From OCS116 sp051531935 (GTDB lineage Bacteria; Pseudomonadota; Alphaproteobacteria; Rhizobiales; OSC116): a stretch of DNA of 64,000 nt. Shown piece after piece: positions 26,995 through 34,453 of this stretch; the first letter of the stretch is position 1, and the number at the start of each line of letters is the position of its first letter. The notes beneath the pieces were generated by a model. That model was not told where the DNA came from and ran no database searches. It saw nothing but the letters and a program-made list of their open reading frames with translations. The stretch spans positions 62,001 to 126,000 of the forward strand of contig JAOPTR010000018.1 in NCBI GenBank assembly GCA_051531935.1, given 5' to 3'. A program made the translations under genes and the position numbers.

Positions 26995-27408
26995 ATGCGA
27001 AGTGTTTTTCATCTGGCTTATAATATAACTGATCTTGACCAAACGCGGGCGTTTTATGGCGGCATATTAGGCTGTAAAGAAGGACGTTCGACAGATACGT
27101 GGGTGGATTTTGATTTTTTTAATCATCAGATTTCGTTGCATTTAGGCGAGCCATTTAAAGTGGTAAATACTGGTAAAGTGGGCGGGCATATTGTGCCTAT
27201 GCCGCATTTAGGCGTGGTGCTTGAAATGGATGAATGGCGCAAGCTTGCCAACAGGCTAGAAGCGGCGGAAATAGAATTTGTATTGCCACCTTCGGTAAGG
27301 TTTGAAGGTGAGGCGGGTGAGCAGTGGACGATGTTTTTTTACGATCCATCAGGCAATCCGATTGAGGTTAAGGGTTTTAAATCGCTCGCAGATATATTTG
27401 ATAAATAA
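26995..27408 (+). CDS. VOC-family (glyoxalase/dioxygenase fold) protein
   Basis: A 137-residue protein with the paired beta-alpha-beta-beta-beta modules of the vicinal oxygen chelate fold. Candidate metal ligands are His near the start (V-F-H-L-A-Y), His in I-S-L-H-L-G and Glu in G-N-P-I-E-V-K, and F-Y-D-P-S-G-N-P-I-E is the classic C-terminal motif. Substrate unknown. I chose ATG 26995 because A-A-A-A-G-G-A lies at the right distance; ATG 26989 is too close to it. It is the first gene of an operon with EamA and a phosphoesterase. Confidence 0.8.
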   Translation: MRSVFHLAYNITDLDQTRAFYGGILGCKEGRSTDTWVDFDFFNHQISLHLGEPFKVVNTGKVGGHIVPMPHLGVVLEMDEWRKLANRLEAAEIEFVLPPSVRFEGEAGEQWTMFFYDPSGNPIEVKGFKSLADIFDK

Positions 27409-27419
27409 GGTAGACTAAA

Positions 27420-28262
27420 ATGAGCGTAATGGTTTTTATGGCGGTGGTTTTTGCCGCCTTGTTGCACGCGGCATGGAATGCGGTTGCAAAATCGCAATCT
27501 GACAAATTACTGACTATGACTGCGTTGGTGATGGGCAGCGGGTTTTGGGGAATTGTGGCTTTGCCATTTATCCAAGCGCCCGACCCAAAGAGTTATTTAT
27601 ATCTAGGCATTGGTATATTGTTACATGTTGGGTATCAGCTCGTATTGCAGGCTGCCTATCGGTTTGGGGATTTATCGCTTGTTTACCCAATTTCACGAGG
27701 GGCTGCACCGCTTATTGTGACTTTGTTTTCTATTTTTGTGTGGCATATAGAATTTAGTTTTTGGACACTTGGAGGTTTAGGGGCGATAATATTTGCGGTT
27801 TTTTGTTTGGCATTTAGCAAAAATACTGGTGGTGGGCGGGACATAAAGGCCATTGCTTTTGCATTAGTGACTGCTTGTTTTATTGCCACCTATAGTTTGG
27901 TTGATGGCGTGGGAGCTAGGCTTTCGGGCGATAGTTTGGGTTTTTATGCAATTTTAACAATGAGCAATGGTTTTTTGTTTCCTGCAATTGTGTTGTTTAA
28001 GCGGCCGCAAATTGTGAAGCAAGTTTTTGCGAGCCAAAAAATAGTGTTATTTGCCGGTGGTTTGGCATCGTTTGGAGCATTTGCCATTGCCATGTGGGCA
28101 TTCACCCAAGCGCCGATTGCCTTGGTGACGGCATTGCGTGAAAGTAGCATTATGTTTGCTATGTTAATTGGCGTGGTGTTTTTTAAGGAAAGCTTTGGCA
28201 GGTTGAAATTATTGGCGACGATGGCCACTTTGACGGGTATGATATTGTTACGTTTAACATAG
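27420..28262 (+). CDS. EamA/DMT-superfamily transporter
   Basis: A 280-residue inner-membrane protein with about ten predicted helices in two EamA repeats. Landmarks include A-L-L-H-A-A-W-N-A-x-A-K-S in helix 1 and Y-P-I-S-R-G-A-A-P-L in the first repeat. The second repeat ends with L-V-T-A-L-R-E-S-S-I-M-F-A. This family exports metabolites or amino acids; the substrate is not predictable. It begins 11 bases after the VOC gene and ends seven bases before the phosphoesterase gene. Confidence 0.82.
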   Translation: MSVMVFMAVVFAALLHAAWNAVAKSQSDKLLTMTALVMGSGFWGIVALPFIQAPDPKSYLYLGIGILLHVGYQLVLQAAYRFGDLSLVYPISRGAAPLIVTLFSIFVWHIEFSFWTLGGLGAIIFAVFCLAFSKNTGGGRDIKAIAFALVTACFIATYSLVDGVGARLSGDSLGFYAILTMSNGFLFPAIVLFKRPQIVKQVFASQKIVLFAGGLASFGAFAIAMWAFTQAPIALVTALRESSIMFAMLIGVVFFKESFGRLKLLATMATLTGMILLRLT

Positions 28263-28269
28263 GTGAAAT

Positions 28270-28869
28270 ATGAAAATACTGGCGTTTAGTGATGCACATT
28301 CAAATGAGAGTTTTTTGCAACAGATTGTTGAGCAAGCAGAATTTGCGGATGTGGTGGTTGGCGCGGGAGATTTTGCCGTTAAGGGTGGTAGCGCTGCTCA
28401 TATGCTTAAAAAATTAGCTGATATTTCTGTGCCTGTTATGATTGTATCGGGCAATCATGATAATTTATTTGAGTTGATGAGGCTTAGTGAGAATATCGAA
28501 AATATTAATTTACTACATGGCAATGGCTTGAACATTGATGGAGTGGAGTTTTATGGGTTGGGTTGTGAAGTGCCGCAACGAAATACTGAAAATTGGAATG
28601 AATGGTTAAGTGAGCCAGCCGCAACCAAAATGTTAATTGATAGCCCGAAGAAATGTGTTTTGATTACACATAGCCCTGCAATGGGACATTGTGATTTGCA
28701 AATTTATGGAGCAAATGAGGGCAGCGATGCTGTTTTAGCTTGTATTGAAAACAAACAGCCTGTTTTGCATTTGTGTGGGCATATTCATAATGCGTGGGGC
28801 GTATCGAGTAAAATTGGCAATACGCCCACGCATAATCTGGGCCCCAGTGTTAACTGGTTTGAGATTTAG
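28270..28869 (+). CDS. Calcineurin-like metallophosphoesterase
   Basis: A 199-residue soluble phosphoesterase. The metal-site motifs appear in order: S-D-A-H at residues 7-10 (usually D-x-H), G-A-G-D-F, G-N-H-D-N, T-H-S-P and C-G-H-I-H. It probably cleaves a phosphodiester or phosphoprotein; the exact substrate is unknown. It is the last gene of the VOC-EamA unit, and its stop overlaps the 3' end of the convergent Cys-rich peptide gene by four bases. Confidence 0.84.
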   Translation: MKILAFSDAHSNESFLQQIVEQAEFADVVVGAGDFAVKGGSAAHMLKKLADISVPVMIVSGNHDNLFELMRLSENIENINLLHGNGLNIDGVEFYGLGCEVPQRNTENWNEWLSEPAATKMLIDSPKKCVLITHSPAMGHCDLQIYGANEGSDAVLACIENKQPVLHLCGHIHNAWGVSSKIGNTPTHNLGPSVNWFEI

Positions 28870-28937
28870 CAGTTGCAGTTGCAAGAACAGTTACAATCAC
28901 ATGAACAAGTGCAGTTACATTTATTTTCGTCTGACAT
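28866..28937 (-). CDS. 23-residue Cys-x repeat peptide
   Basis: A tiny gene with a strong ribosome-binding site (AAAGGAG, seven bases before ATG 28937) and TAA at 28868-28866. The product has a six-residue polar head (M-S-D-E-N-K) and then alternates strictly, with Cys at residues 7, 9, 11, 13, 15, 17, 19, 21 and 23 and only N, T, S or D between. Nine of 23 residues are Cys. A role in binding soft metals (metallothionein-like) or as a precursor of a modified peptide is inferred; I know no matching family. It follows the SigZ-like sigma gene by 43 bases, and a hairpin covers its ribosome-binding site. Confidence 0.72.
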   Translation of the reverse strand: MSDENKCNCTCSCDCNCSCNCNC

Positions 28938-28941
28938 TTTA

Positions 28942-28972
28942 GTCTCCTTTGTTTTGGTTACATAAGGGAGAC
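28942..28972 (-). promoter_or_regulatory. Hairpin sequestering the ribosome-binding site of the Cys-x peptide gene
   Basis: In the minus-strand mRNA, GTCTCCCTT (28972-28964) can pair with AAGGAGAC (28949-28942), leaving one bulged C and a loop of about 14 bases. The 3' arm contains the Shine-Dalgarno sequence of the peptide gene. There is no T run, so it is not a terminator. Translational control by temperature, a ligand or coupling to the sigma gene is inferred. Confidence 0.5.
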
Positions 28973-28980
28973 GCAGAAAC

Positions 28981-29511
28981 TTAACAATGGATGCAATTAT
29001 TTTTGGGCTGCACTTGATTTGCATGATATTTGCAGCATTTGGTTAGCTCTTTTGCCAATTGTTTACGGGCGCGTTGAATGCGGGCTTTGGCGGTGGAAAT
29101 AGGTATGCCGATTTGAGTGGCATATTGAACTTGGGAGAGGCCATCAAAACTAGTTGCATTTATTGCCAATTGGGCATCTGGGTTTAGATTTTTAATGAAG
29201 GCCTTGAGGCAACAGGCAAGCTCTAGAATATCATCCTGATCTTCTTGCTCAGCAGGAATTATGTCTAATAATTTATCTGACGAATGGGCAATGGGATCGT
29301 TTTTATTTTTGCGATAATGGCTGGTGATTGCATTGCGGGCAATGGCATATATCCAGCTTTCGAGCTTGGTGCTGTCGTTTAGAGTATCCACATTTTGATG
29401 GATTTTGAGCAGGACATTTTGCGATATGTCGTCGGCATCGGCTTTATTCTGCACGCGGCTATGAATAAAGCCTTTAATTTGATGACTGAAATATGTCCAT
29501 TCTTGTTGCAT
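28981..29511 (-). CDS. ECF-type sigma factor, SigZ-like, with C-terminal Cys motif
   Basis: A 176-residue sigma-70-family protein with region 2 (D-A-D-D-I-S-Q-N-V-L-L-K-I near residue 25, then W-I-Y-A-I-A-R-N) and region 4 (L-S-Q-V-Q-Y-A-T-Q-I-G-I-P-I-S-T-A-K-A-R-I near residue 130), and no region 1 or 3. The last 19 residues carry four cysteines (159, 160, 173, 176) in a C-C-x12-C-x2-C pattern, as in SigZ-type factors, suggesting metal or redox sensing. A-A-G-G-A-G precedes the ATG. A near-consensus sigma-70 promoter lies just upstream. No anti-sigma gene is adjacent; the next gene is the Cys-x peptide. Confidence 0.82.
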   Translation of the reverse strand: MQQEWTYFSHQIKGFIHSRVQNKADADDISQNVLLKIHQNVDTLNDSTKLESWIYAIARNAITSHYRKNKNDPIAHSSDKLLDIIPAEQEDQDDILELACCLKAFIKNLNPDAQLAINATSFDGLSQVQYATQIGIPISTAKARIQRARKQLAKELTKCCKYHANQVQPKNNCIHC

Positions 29512-29530
29512 TTTTGCTCCTTATTTCTAC

Positions 29531-29559
29531 ATTATAACATAGACGCATAAGGCTGTAAA
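29531..29559 (-). promoter_or_regulatory. Near-consensus sigma-70 promoter of the SigZ-like operon
   Basis: Read on the minus strand, TTTACA (29559-29554) and TATAAT (29536-29531) are 17 bases apart, five of six and six of six matches to consensus. The leader before ATG 29511 would be only about 12 bases. Confidence 0.65.
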
Positions 29560-29571
29560 AAGATGCAATAA

Positions 29572-30255
29572 TTATAGCATATGAATGCCGCATTCGGTTT
29601 TTTCTTGACCTTGCCAGCGGCCATCACGATATTCGGCATCGCTTGAAACTTTATCTGTACAAGGCATGCAGCCTATTGATAGATAGCCATCGGCTACCAA
29701 TGGATGGCGTGGCAAATCATTATCGAGAATGTAATTTTTAAGTTGGTCCAAACCCCAATTGGCAAGGGGGTTGATTTTAACCTGACCGCTGGCAAATTCG
29801 AAAGTGTTTAGCTCGCTTCGGGTATTGCCTTGGAAGCGCTTGCGGCCTGTGATGAGTGCCGCATATGGTTCTGTGGCCTTGGCATAGGGCAAGACCTTGC
29901 GCACATGACAACATGCCGTGGTGTCTTGTGACCATAGGATGTTTTTAGGGTCGGCAGTTTTGATGGCTTCGGCATCGCCTTTAAATGTAATGACATTTTT
30001 AAGGTTAAGCTGTTGATTCACTTTTTCGCGGTAACGTTTTGTTTCGCCGAATAATTTACCAGTATCAATGAAGATTACTGGTAGGTTATTGTCGAATTTT
30101 GATACCAAGTGAAGCAGGATTACGGCTTCGGCTCCGTAGGAGGAAACCAGAGCGATGTCATTTATAAATTTTTCTTTCGCTGCGAAAGTTAGCACTTCGA
30201 GCGGGGTTGCTTTGGCAAATTTTAGGTTTAACGCGGTTAGTTCTTGTTCAGTCAT
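29572..30255 (-). CDS. cysH: Adenylylsulfate (APS)/PAPS reductase
   Basis: Thioredoxin-dependent reductase that makes sulfite in the cytoplasm. The 227-residue protein has the PP-loop start (S-S-Y-G-A-E near residue 38) and the catalytic E-C-G-I-H close to the C-terminus. Two further pairs, C-C-H and C-M-P-C, are the [4Fe-4S] ligands that mark the APS-type enzyme. I chose ATG 30255, preceded by G-G-A-G-A-G; the open frame further upstream overlaps DUF934 and has no similarity. It ends the cysG-DUF2849-cysI-DUF934-cysH run. Confidence 0.93.
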   Translation of the reverse strand: MTEQELTALNLKFAKATPLEVLTFAAKEKFINDIALVSSYGAEAVILLHLVSKFDNNLPVIFIDTGKLFGETKRYREKVNQQLNLKNVITFKGDAEAIKTADPKNILWSQDTTACCHVRKVLPYAKATEPYAALITGRKRFQGNTRSELNTFEFASGQVKINPLANWGLDQLKNYILDNDLPRHPLVADGYLSIGCMPCTDKVSSDAEYRDGRWQGQEKTECGIHML

Positions 30256-30289
30256 GTTGTCTCTCCGAAAAATGGGGTGGGGGAGAAGT

Positions 30290-30769
30290 TTAATACTTAC
30301 TTTGTGCAGTCTCGTTTTCGGCACTACGTTGGTAAAAACGTGACATTCGAGTGGCTTCTTTAACCCAAATTTCGGGGTCTTGCTCATGCGGAATGTCGAT
30401 GCTATCGAACCCACAGCGGAACATATATTGGGCTTGGTCGGCAATTGGTGTGCCAATGGCGCGAATTTCACCATGGAAACCATATTTTTCTTGCAGAAGA
30501 TGCGCCATGGTAAAGGCGCGGCCATCGGCAAATTTAGGAAAATTTAGCGCGATTAAGCTGATTGACGGTAAATCATCGGCAAGGGCTGCAATGTCATCAT
30601 CACTATTAAGCCAAATGGAAACTTGATTAAGGTTTTTTTTGATTTCATTTTTTTGCGCTAGCCAATAGGCATATGGCAAAATTTGGTCATTATGCAAGGT
30701 TAGATTTTCAGCATCTTCTATGATGATGTTTTCATTTTCGGCAATGGAACCATTTTTATTAATCAACAT
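30290..30769 (-). CDS. DUF934 family protein
   Basis: A 159-residue soluble protein whose family regularly sits between cysI and cysH and is thought to support sulfite reduction. Visible motifs include L-N-F-P-K-F-A-D-G-R-A-F-T near residue 75, then R-C-G-F-D-S and a C-terminal M-S-R-F-Y-Q-R. Its start overlaps the cysI end by 11 bases, indicating coupling. The biochemical role is not known. Confidence 0.85.
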   Translation of the reverse strand: MLINKNGSIAENENIIIEDAENLTLHNDQILPYAYWLAQKNEIKKNLNQVSIWLNSDDDIAALADDLPSISLIALNFPKFADGRAFTMAHLLQEKYGFHGEIRAIGTPIADQAQYMFRCGFDSIDIPHEQDPEIWVKEATRMSRFYQRSAENETAQSKY

Positions 30770-32474
30770 TATAAAGTGCCTCTTTAAACGGAGTTTGACC
30801 TGCGCGGCGGTAATAAGCTAGGAAGCTCTCATCGCGGTCTGTACGGCCTGAAAGATATACATTGGTGATGGTTTCAACGGCACCGACGATTTCGTCGCCA
30901 GAGAAGCCGCGGCCAATGATTTTACCAATGGCGGCATCTTTTCTTGAAGAGCCACCCAATGTAACTTGGTATGATTCTTCGCCTTTTTTATCGACGCCCA
31001 AAATGCCAATATTAGCGACATGATGATGGGCGCATGCGTTGATGCAACCAGAAATATTGAGGGTGATCTCGCCTAAATCATCTAGTTTTTTGAGGTCATC
31101 AAAATGTTCGGCAATCATTTGCGCGATTGGAATTGAGCGGGCATTGGCAAGGGCGCAATAATCTAACCCTGGGCAAGCGATGATGTCGGTTAATTGGCCG
31201 ATATTGCCTGCTGACAGGTTGGCTTTTGTAAGTTTTTGCCACATTGCAAATAAATCGTCTAGCCTTACATGCGGTAACACTAAATTTTGACGATGGGTTG
31301 CGCGGATTTCGCTTAGCGAATAATCATCAGCCAATTGCGCAACAAGATCCATTTGATCAGCTGAAATATCACCAGGAATGCCGCCATGTGGTTTTAATGA
31401 AATAGAGACAATGGTATAGCCAGTTTTCTTATGAGGGAATGTGTTGTTTTTAACAAAATACTCAAAGCCATTATTGTCCTTTTGATCACTTTCAAACTTT
31501 GAAATATCATATTGATATGATTCAAATTCTGGTAGTTCAAAATGTTCGAAAATTACTTTCTTTTGATCGTCTGGCAGGTTGAAACCAGTGTCTTTAATAC
31601 GTTGCCATTCTAACTCGACAAGGCGAGAGAATTCTTCGACACCAGTTTCGTTTACCGTGATTTTAATGCGGGCTTTGTAGAGATTGTCGCGTCTGCCGAG
31701 CATATTATATGTACGTAAAATTGCATCTAGATATGACAATAAATATTGTGGTTCGAGGAAATCACGAACTAATTTTGCGATGACGGGTGTGCGGCCTTGG
31801 CCACCACCGACATAAACTTGAAAGCCGATTTCGCCTTGCTCATTTTTAACGATTTGCAGCGCCACATCATGATAAAGAATGGCAGCACGATCTTGCTCGG
31901 CCGCATTCACCGCAATTTTAAATTTACGCGGGAGAAATGCAAATTCTGGATGTAATGTTGACCATTGACGGATGATTTCGCACCACGGGCGTGGGTCTGT
32001 TAGTTCATCGGCGGCAACGCCTGCAAATGGGTCTGACGTTGTATTACGGATGCAGTTGCCACTGGTTTGGATGGCGTGCATTTCGACCTTTTGCAAATCT
32101 TCCAGAATTTCGGGAATGTCGCTAAGGGCAGGCCAGTTATATTGTATGTTTTGGCGGGTTGTAAAATGGCCAAAGCCTTTGTCATATTTGCGGGCGATAT
32201 AGGCCAATGCACGCATTTGTGTGCTGTTTAGCTGACCATAAGGTATGGCGAGGCGCAGCATATAGGCGTGGAGTTGTAGATATACGCCATTTTGTAGGCG
32301 TAATGGCTTAAACTCATCTTCTGATAGTTCGCCAGATAATCTGCGGTTAATTTGGGAGCGCAATTGCTCGATACGTTGGGTGATGAACTCATCATCAAAC
32401 TGATCGTATTTGTACATTTGAACTGATTTGGGTGCTTCGACGGGTTGTGTGGGAGCATAAACTTGAATTGACAT
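30759..32474 (-). CDS. cysI: Nitrite/sulfite reductase, hemoprotein subunit
   Basis: Siroheme-[4Fe-4S] enzyme reducing sulfite to sulfide with six electrons. The 571-residue protein has two ferredoxin-like half-domains, and the cluster/siroheme ligands appear as C-P-G-L-D-Y-C and C-I-N-A-C near residues 430 and 470. The upstream T-T-R-Q-N motif and R-A-T-H-R-Q-N match the family. I chose ATG 32474; a GTG at 32486 directly after the DUF2849 stop is an alternative. The electron donor could be the ferredoxin encoded at 33955, but this is inference. Confidence 0.93.
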   Translation of the reverse strand: MSIQVYAPTQPVEAPKSVQMYKYDQFDDEFITQRIEQLRSQINRRLSGELSEDEFKPLRLQNGVYLQLHAYMLRLAIPYGQLNSTQMRALAYIARKYDKGFGHFTTRQNIQYNWPALSDIPEILEDLQKVEMHAIQTSGNCIRNTTSDPFAGVAADELTDPRPWCEIIRQWSTLHPEFAFLPRKFKIAVNAAEQDRAAILYHDVALQIVKNEQGEIGFQVYVGGGQGRTPVIAKLVRDFLEPQYLLSYLDAILRTYNMLGRRDNLYKARIKITVNETGVEEFSRLVELEWQRIKDTGFNLPDDQKKVIFEHFELPEFESYQYDISKFESDQKDNNGFEYFVKNNTFPHKKTGYTIVSISLKPHGGIPGDISADQMDLVAQLADDYSLSEIRATHRQNLVLPHVRLDDLFAMWQKLTKANLSAGNIGQLTDIIACPGLDYCALANARSIPIAQMIAEHFDDLKKLDDLGEITLNISGCINACAHHHVANIGILGVDKKGEESYQVTLGGSSRKDAAIGKIIGRGFSGDEIVGAVETITNVYLSGRTDRDESFLAYYRRAGQTPFKEALYNVD

Positions 32475-32486
32475 ATTGAGGGGCAC

Positions 32487-32867
32487 CTATTGTTTGTCGC
32501 TCTGACGAGCGGCGTTATTTTGGGTGAATTGATTTTCCCATTCGGGTTTGGCGGTAAGGCCATCGGGAGTGATGCTTGGAATGCGGTTAGCGCGGATATT
32601 TTCTTTCATGCCCAGTGGCGATGCTTTGCCATTGATAATTTCAATGTCAAAAGAATATGCACCCACTACATATTGAGTTTTTTCGGAAACATTCGCCAAT
32701 GCCAGAAGCTCGGCTTGCTGGTCTAAATTATTCGCAATGGCTGCGTCGGCCACATGGTGTGACCATGTGCCATCGGCTTTTAAATAGACCGTGAGGCCTT
32801 TGAGTAGCAGATTAGAGGTTATAGAAACCGGATTTTTAAGTGGCTTTATTTTTTTTGATATGGCCAT
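32487..32867 (-). CDS. DUF2849 family protein
   Basis: A 126-residue protein of the small family that lies between cysG and cysI in Hyphomicrobiales. The middle part, L-L-L-K-G-L-T-V-Y-L followed by W-S-H-H and V-V-G-A-Y, is characteristic. It probably assists sulfite reductase assembly or siroheme delivery, but no mechanism is known. It ends within a few bases of the cysI start and begins 16 bases after the cysG-like gene. Confidence 0.8.
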   Translation of the reverse strand: MAISKKIKPLKNPVSITSNLLLKGLTVYLKADGTWSHHVADAAIANNLDQQAELLALANVSEKTQYVVGAYSFDIEIINGKASPLGMKENIRANRIPSITPDGLTAKPEWENQFTQNNAARQSDKQ

Positions 32868-32883
32868 TTATACCTCTTTTATC

Positions 32884-33918
32884 TCAAAATTGTGTTTGAG
32901 AAAATTGATTGGGACGCTCGACATTAAGTTGAGCAGAATTTAATTGTTCGATTGCAATATCTTTGCCCACAAGATGGTTGAAGATGCGGGTTTTGCGTTT
33001 ATTTGTTGAATCATCACCAATGACAACTACGATGTGGCCGCAGCGAATTTGGTTGGAAATTTGCATGATTAGCTCGCCATCTTGTGGTTTGTTTGGGTTG
33101 GTTGAAACTGAAACAAACTGCGCATCGCGGCGAGAAAGATTGGTAAATTGTTCGATGTCGACATCGGTGCCTTGAATTTGATAAATATAGTCGGCCAATT
33201 GTAACATACGAGCGGCCTTAATGCTTAAAAGATCAGGATCGGCTGCGTGAATGATATATAATTTACCATTGTGGGAAGTTGGGTTTTTTAGGCTTTTGTC
33301 GATTTCGACATGTGATTTAGCGAGATCACCTTTTAGGAAGTGACTGGCAATGTTGCCGTTGAAGAAATTTTCCCAAAAATGGCGTTTGTCGCCCATATTA
33401 TTGAGTTTGGACTGCACTTTTGAGCGGATGCTTTGTGCAAAATTAGCTAATTTACCAGTATTTTGCGGCAAATAATGCTCCAAATGGGCGCGAATTTGTT
33501 TGGCAAGCACAGGTGCCGTGCCTTCGGTAGAAATGGCGATGGTAACGGGGCTGCGATCGACAATAGACGGCACAAAAAATGTGCAAATATCTGAATTGTC
33601 AGGGCTGTTGAAAGGAATGTTGGCCTTCAAGGCGAGATTGGCGATTTTTTGATTCTCGGCTGCGTCATCTTCACACGAGAAAATGGCAACTGCGTTTTTT
33701 AAATCGGTCTCAGTAAAATTACGGTGTAGATGAGTTAGCTTGCTCGTCGGGTTTTGAATGAGGAATGTAGCTAATTCTAAGCTCGGAGAGAGAGCAAAAA
33801 GTTGAATTTGGGCGTGAGTTTTCATGAGTAACCGCAACTTATTGAGCGCAGCTTCGCCATTGCCAACAAGTAGGATGGTTGCATTTAGTGTTTTTAAGGA
33901 AATGGGTAAATAACGCAT
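32884..33918 (-). CDS. cysG: Siroheme synthase N-terminal domain (CysG/Met8-like) with a degenerate methyltransferase remnant
   Basis: A 344-residue protein. Residues 1-210 are the precorrin-2 dehydrogenase/ferrochelatase part: the V-G-N-G-E-A-A nucleotide motif, C-T-F-F-V-P-S-I-V-D-R-S-P-V and I-S-T-E-G-T-A-P-V-L-A. Residues 218-344 look like the start of the uroporphyrinogen-III methyltransferase domain (D-P-D-L-L-S-I-K-A-A-R-M-L-Q-L-A-D), but the SAM loop reads I-H-A-A-D-P and the G-G-D-P-F stretch and all after it are gone. Full CysG is about 460-480 residues. A separate methyltransferase must supply precorrin-2. Confidence 0.82.
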   Translation of the reverse strand: MRYLPISLKTLNATILLVGNGEAALNKLRLLMKTHAQIQLFALSPSLELATFLIQNPTSKLTHLHRNFTETDLKNAVAIFSCEDDAAENQKIANLALKANIPFNSPDNSDICTFFVPSIVDRSPVTIAISTEGTAPVLAKQIRAHLEHYLPQNTGKLANFAQSIRSKVQSKLNNMGDKRHFWENFFNGNIASHFLKGDLAKSHVEIDKSLKNPTSHNGKLYIIHAADPDLLSIKAARMLQLADYIYQIQGTDVDIEQFTNLSRRDAQFVSVSTNPNKPQDGELIMQISNQIRCGHIVVVIGDDSTNKRKTRIFNHLVGKDIAIEQLNSAQLNVERPNQFSQTQF

Positions 33919-33954
33919 TTTCCGCTCCGATTTTTGAAGCGGTTAAGCTTCGAT

Positions 33955-34284
33955 TTATACAGGTTCTGGCTCTGTGCCTGGGGCTAAAGTGACTGTAAGC
34001 CCATCCAAATCTTCTTCATATATGAGTTGACATGAAAGGCGACTATTGTCTTCGACCTCCATGGCCTCATCTAACATATCTTCTTCTTCATCGCGCATTT
34101 CGTGCAGTTTATCTTGCCATTCCTCGGCGACATAAACGTGGCATGTAGCACAAGCGCAAGCGCCGCCGCATTCGGCTTTGATAGGCAGCCCGTGTTCGCG
34201 TATAATTTCCATAACGCGCCAGCCTTCCACAGCTTCGATGCTTTGTGTTTTGCCCGTTTGGTCGGTGACGATAATTTGACCCAT
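33955..34284 (-). CDS. [2Fe-2S] ferredoxin, adrenodoxin type
   Basis: A 109-residue electron carrier. Cluster ligands are C39, C45 and C48 (C-x5-C-x2-C) and C85, as in adrenodoxin/ISC ferredoxins. The acidic helix M-R-D-E-E-E-D-M-L-D-E-A near residue 63 matches the partner-docking region. The C-terminus is short and acidic. It lies 36 bases upstream of the cysG-like gene on the same strand and may feed sulfite reductase, although an ISC or cytochrome P450 partner is equally possible. Confidence 0.9.
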   Translation of the reverse strand: MGQIIVTDQTGKTQSIEAVEGWRVMEIIREHGLPIKAECGGACACATCHVYVAEEWQDKLHEMRDEEEDMLDEAMEVEDNSRLSCQLIYEEDLDGLTVTLAPGTEPEPV

Positions 34285-34453
34285 ATGTTCCTCTTCAAAT
34301 TGCTTGTGGAGTTGTTGAACATATTGGTAAAATAAAAAACCAAATTCCGCAATCTTAAAATCTGATCTCTTTAATAACGATTATAATGTAGGATTGCAAT
34401 ATAAAACTTTTATTTCATGTGAATTAAATTATTTAACAATTATTTTGTGTTAA

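Noticed and set aside
30256..30531. N-terminal extension of cysH by about 92 codons
   Set aside because: It overlaps the DUF934 gene, has no similarity to reductases, and ATG 30255 has its own ribosome-binding site.
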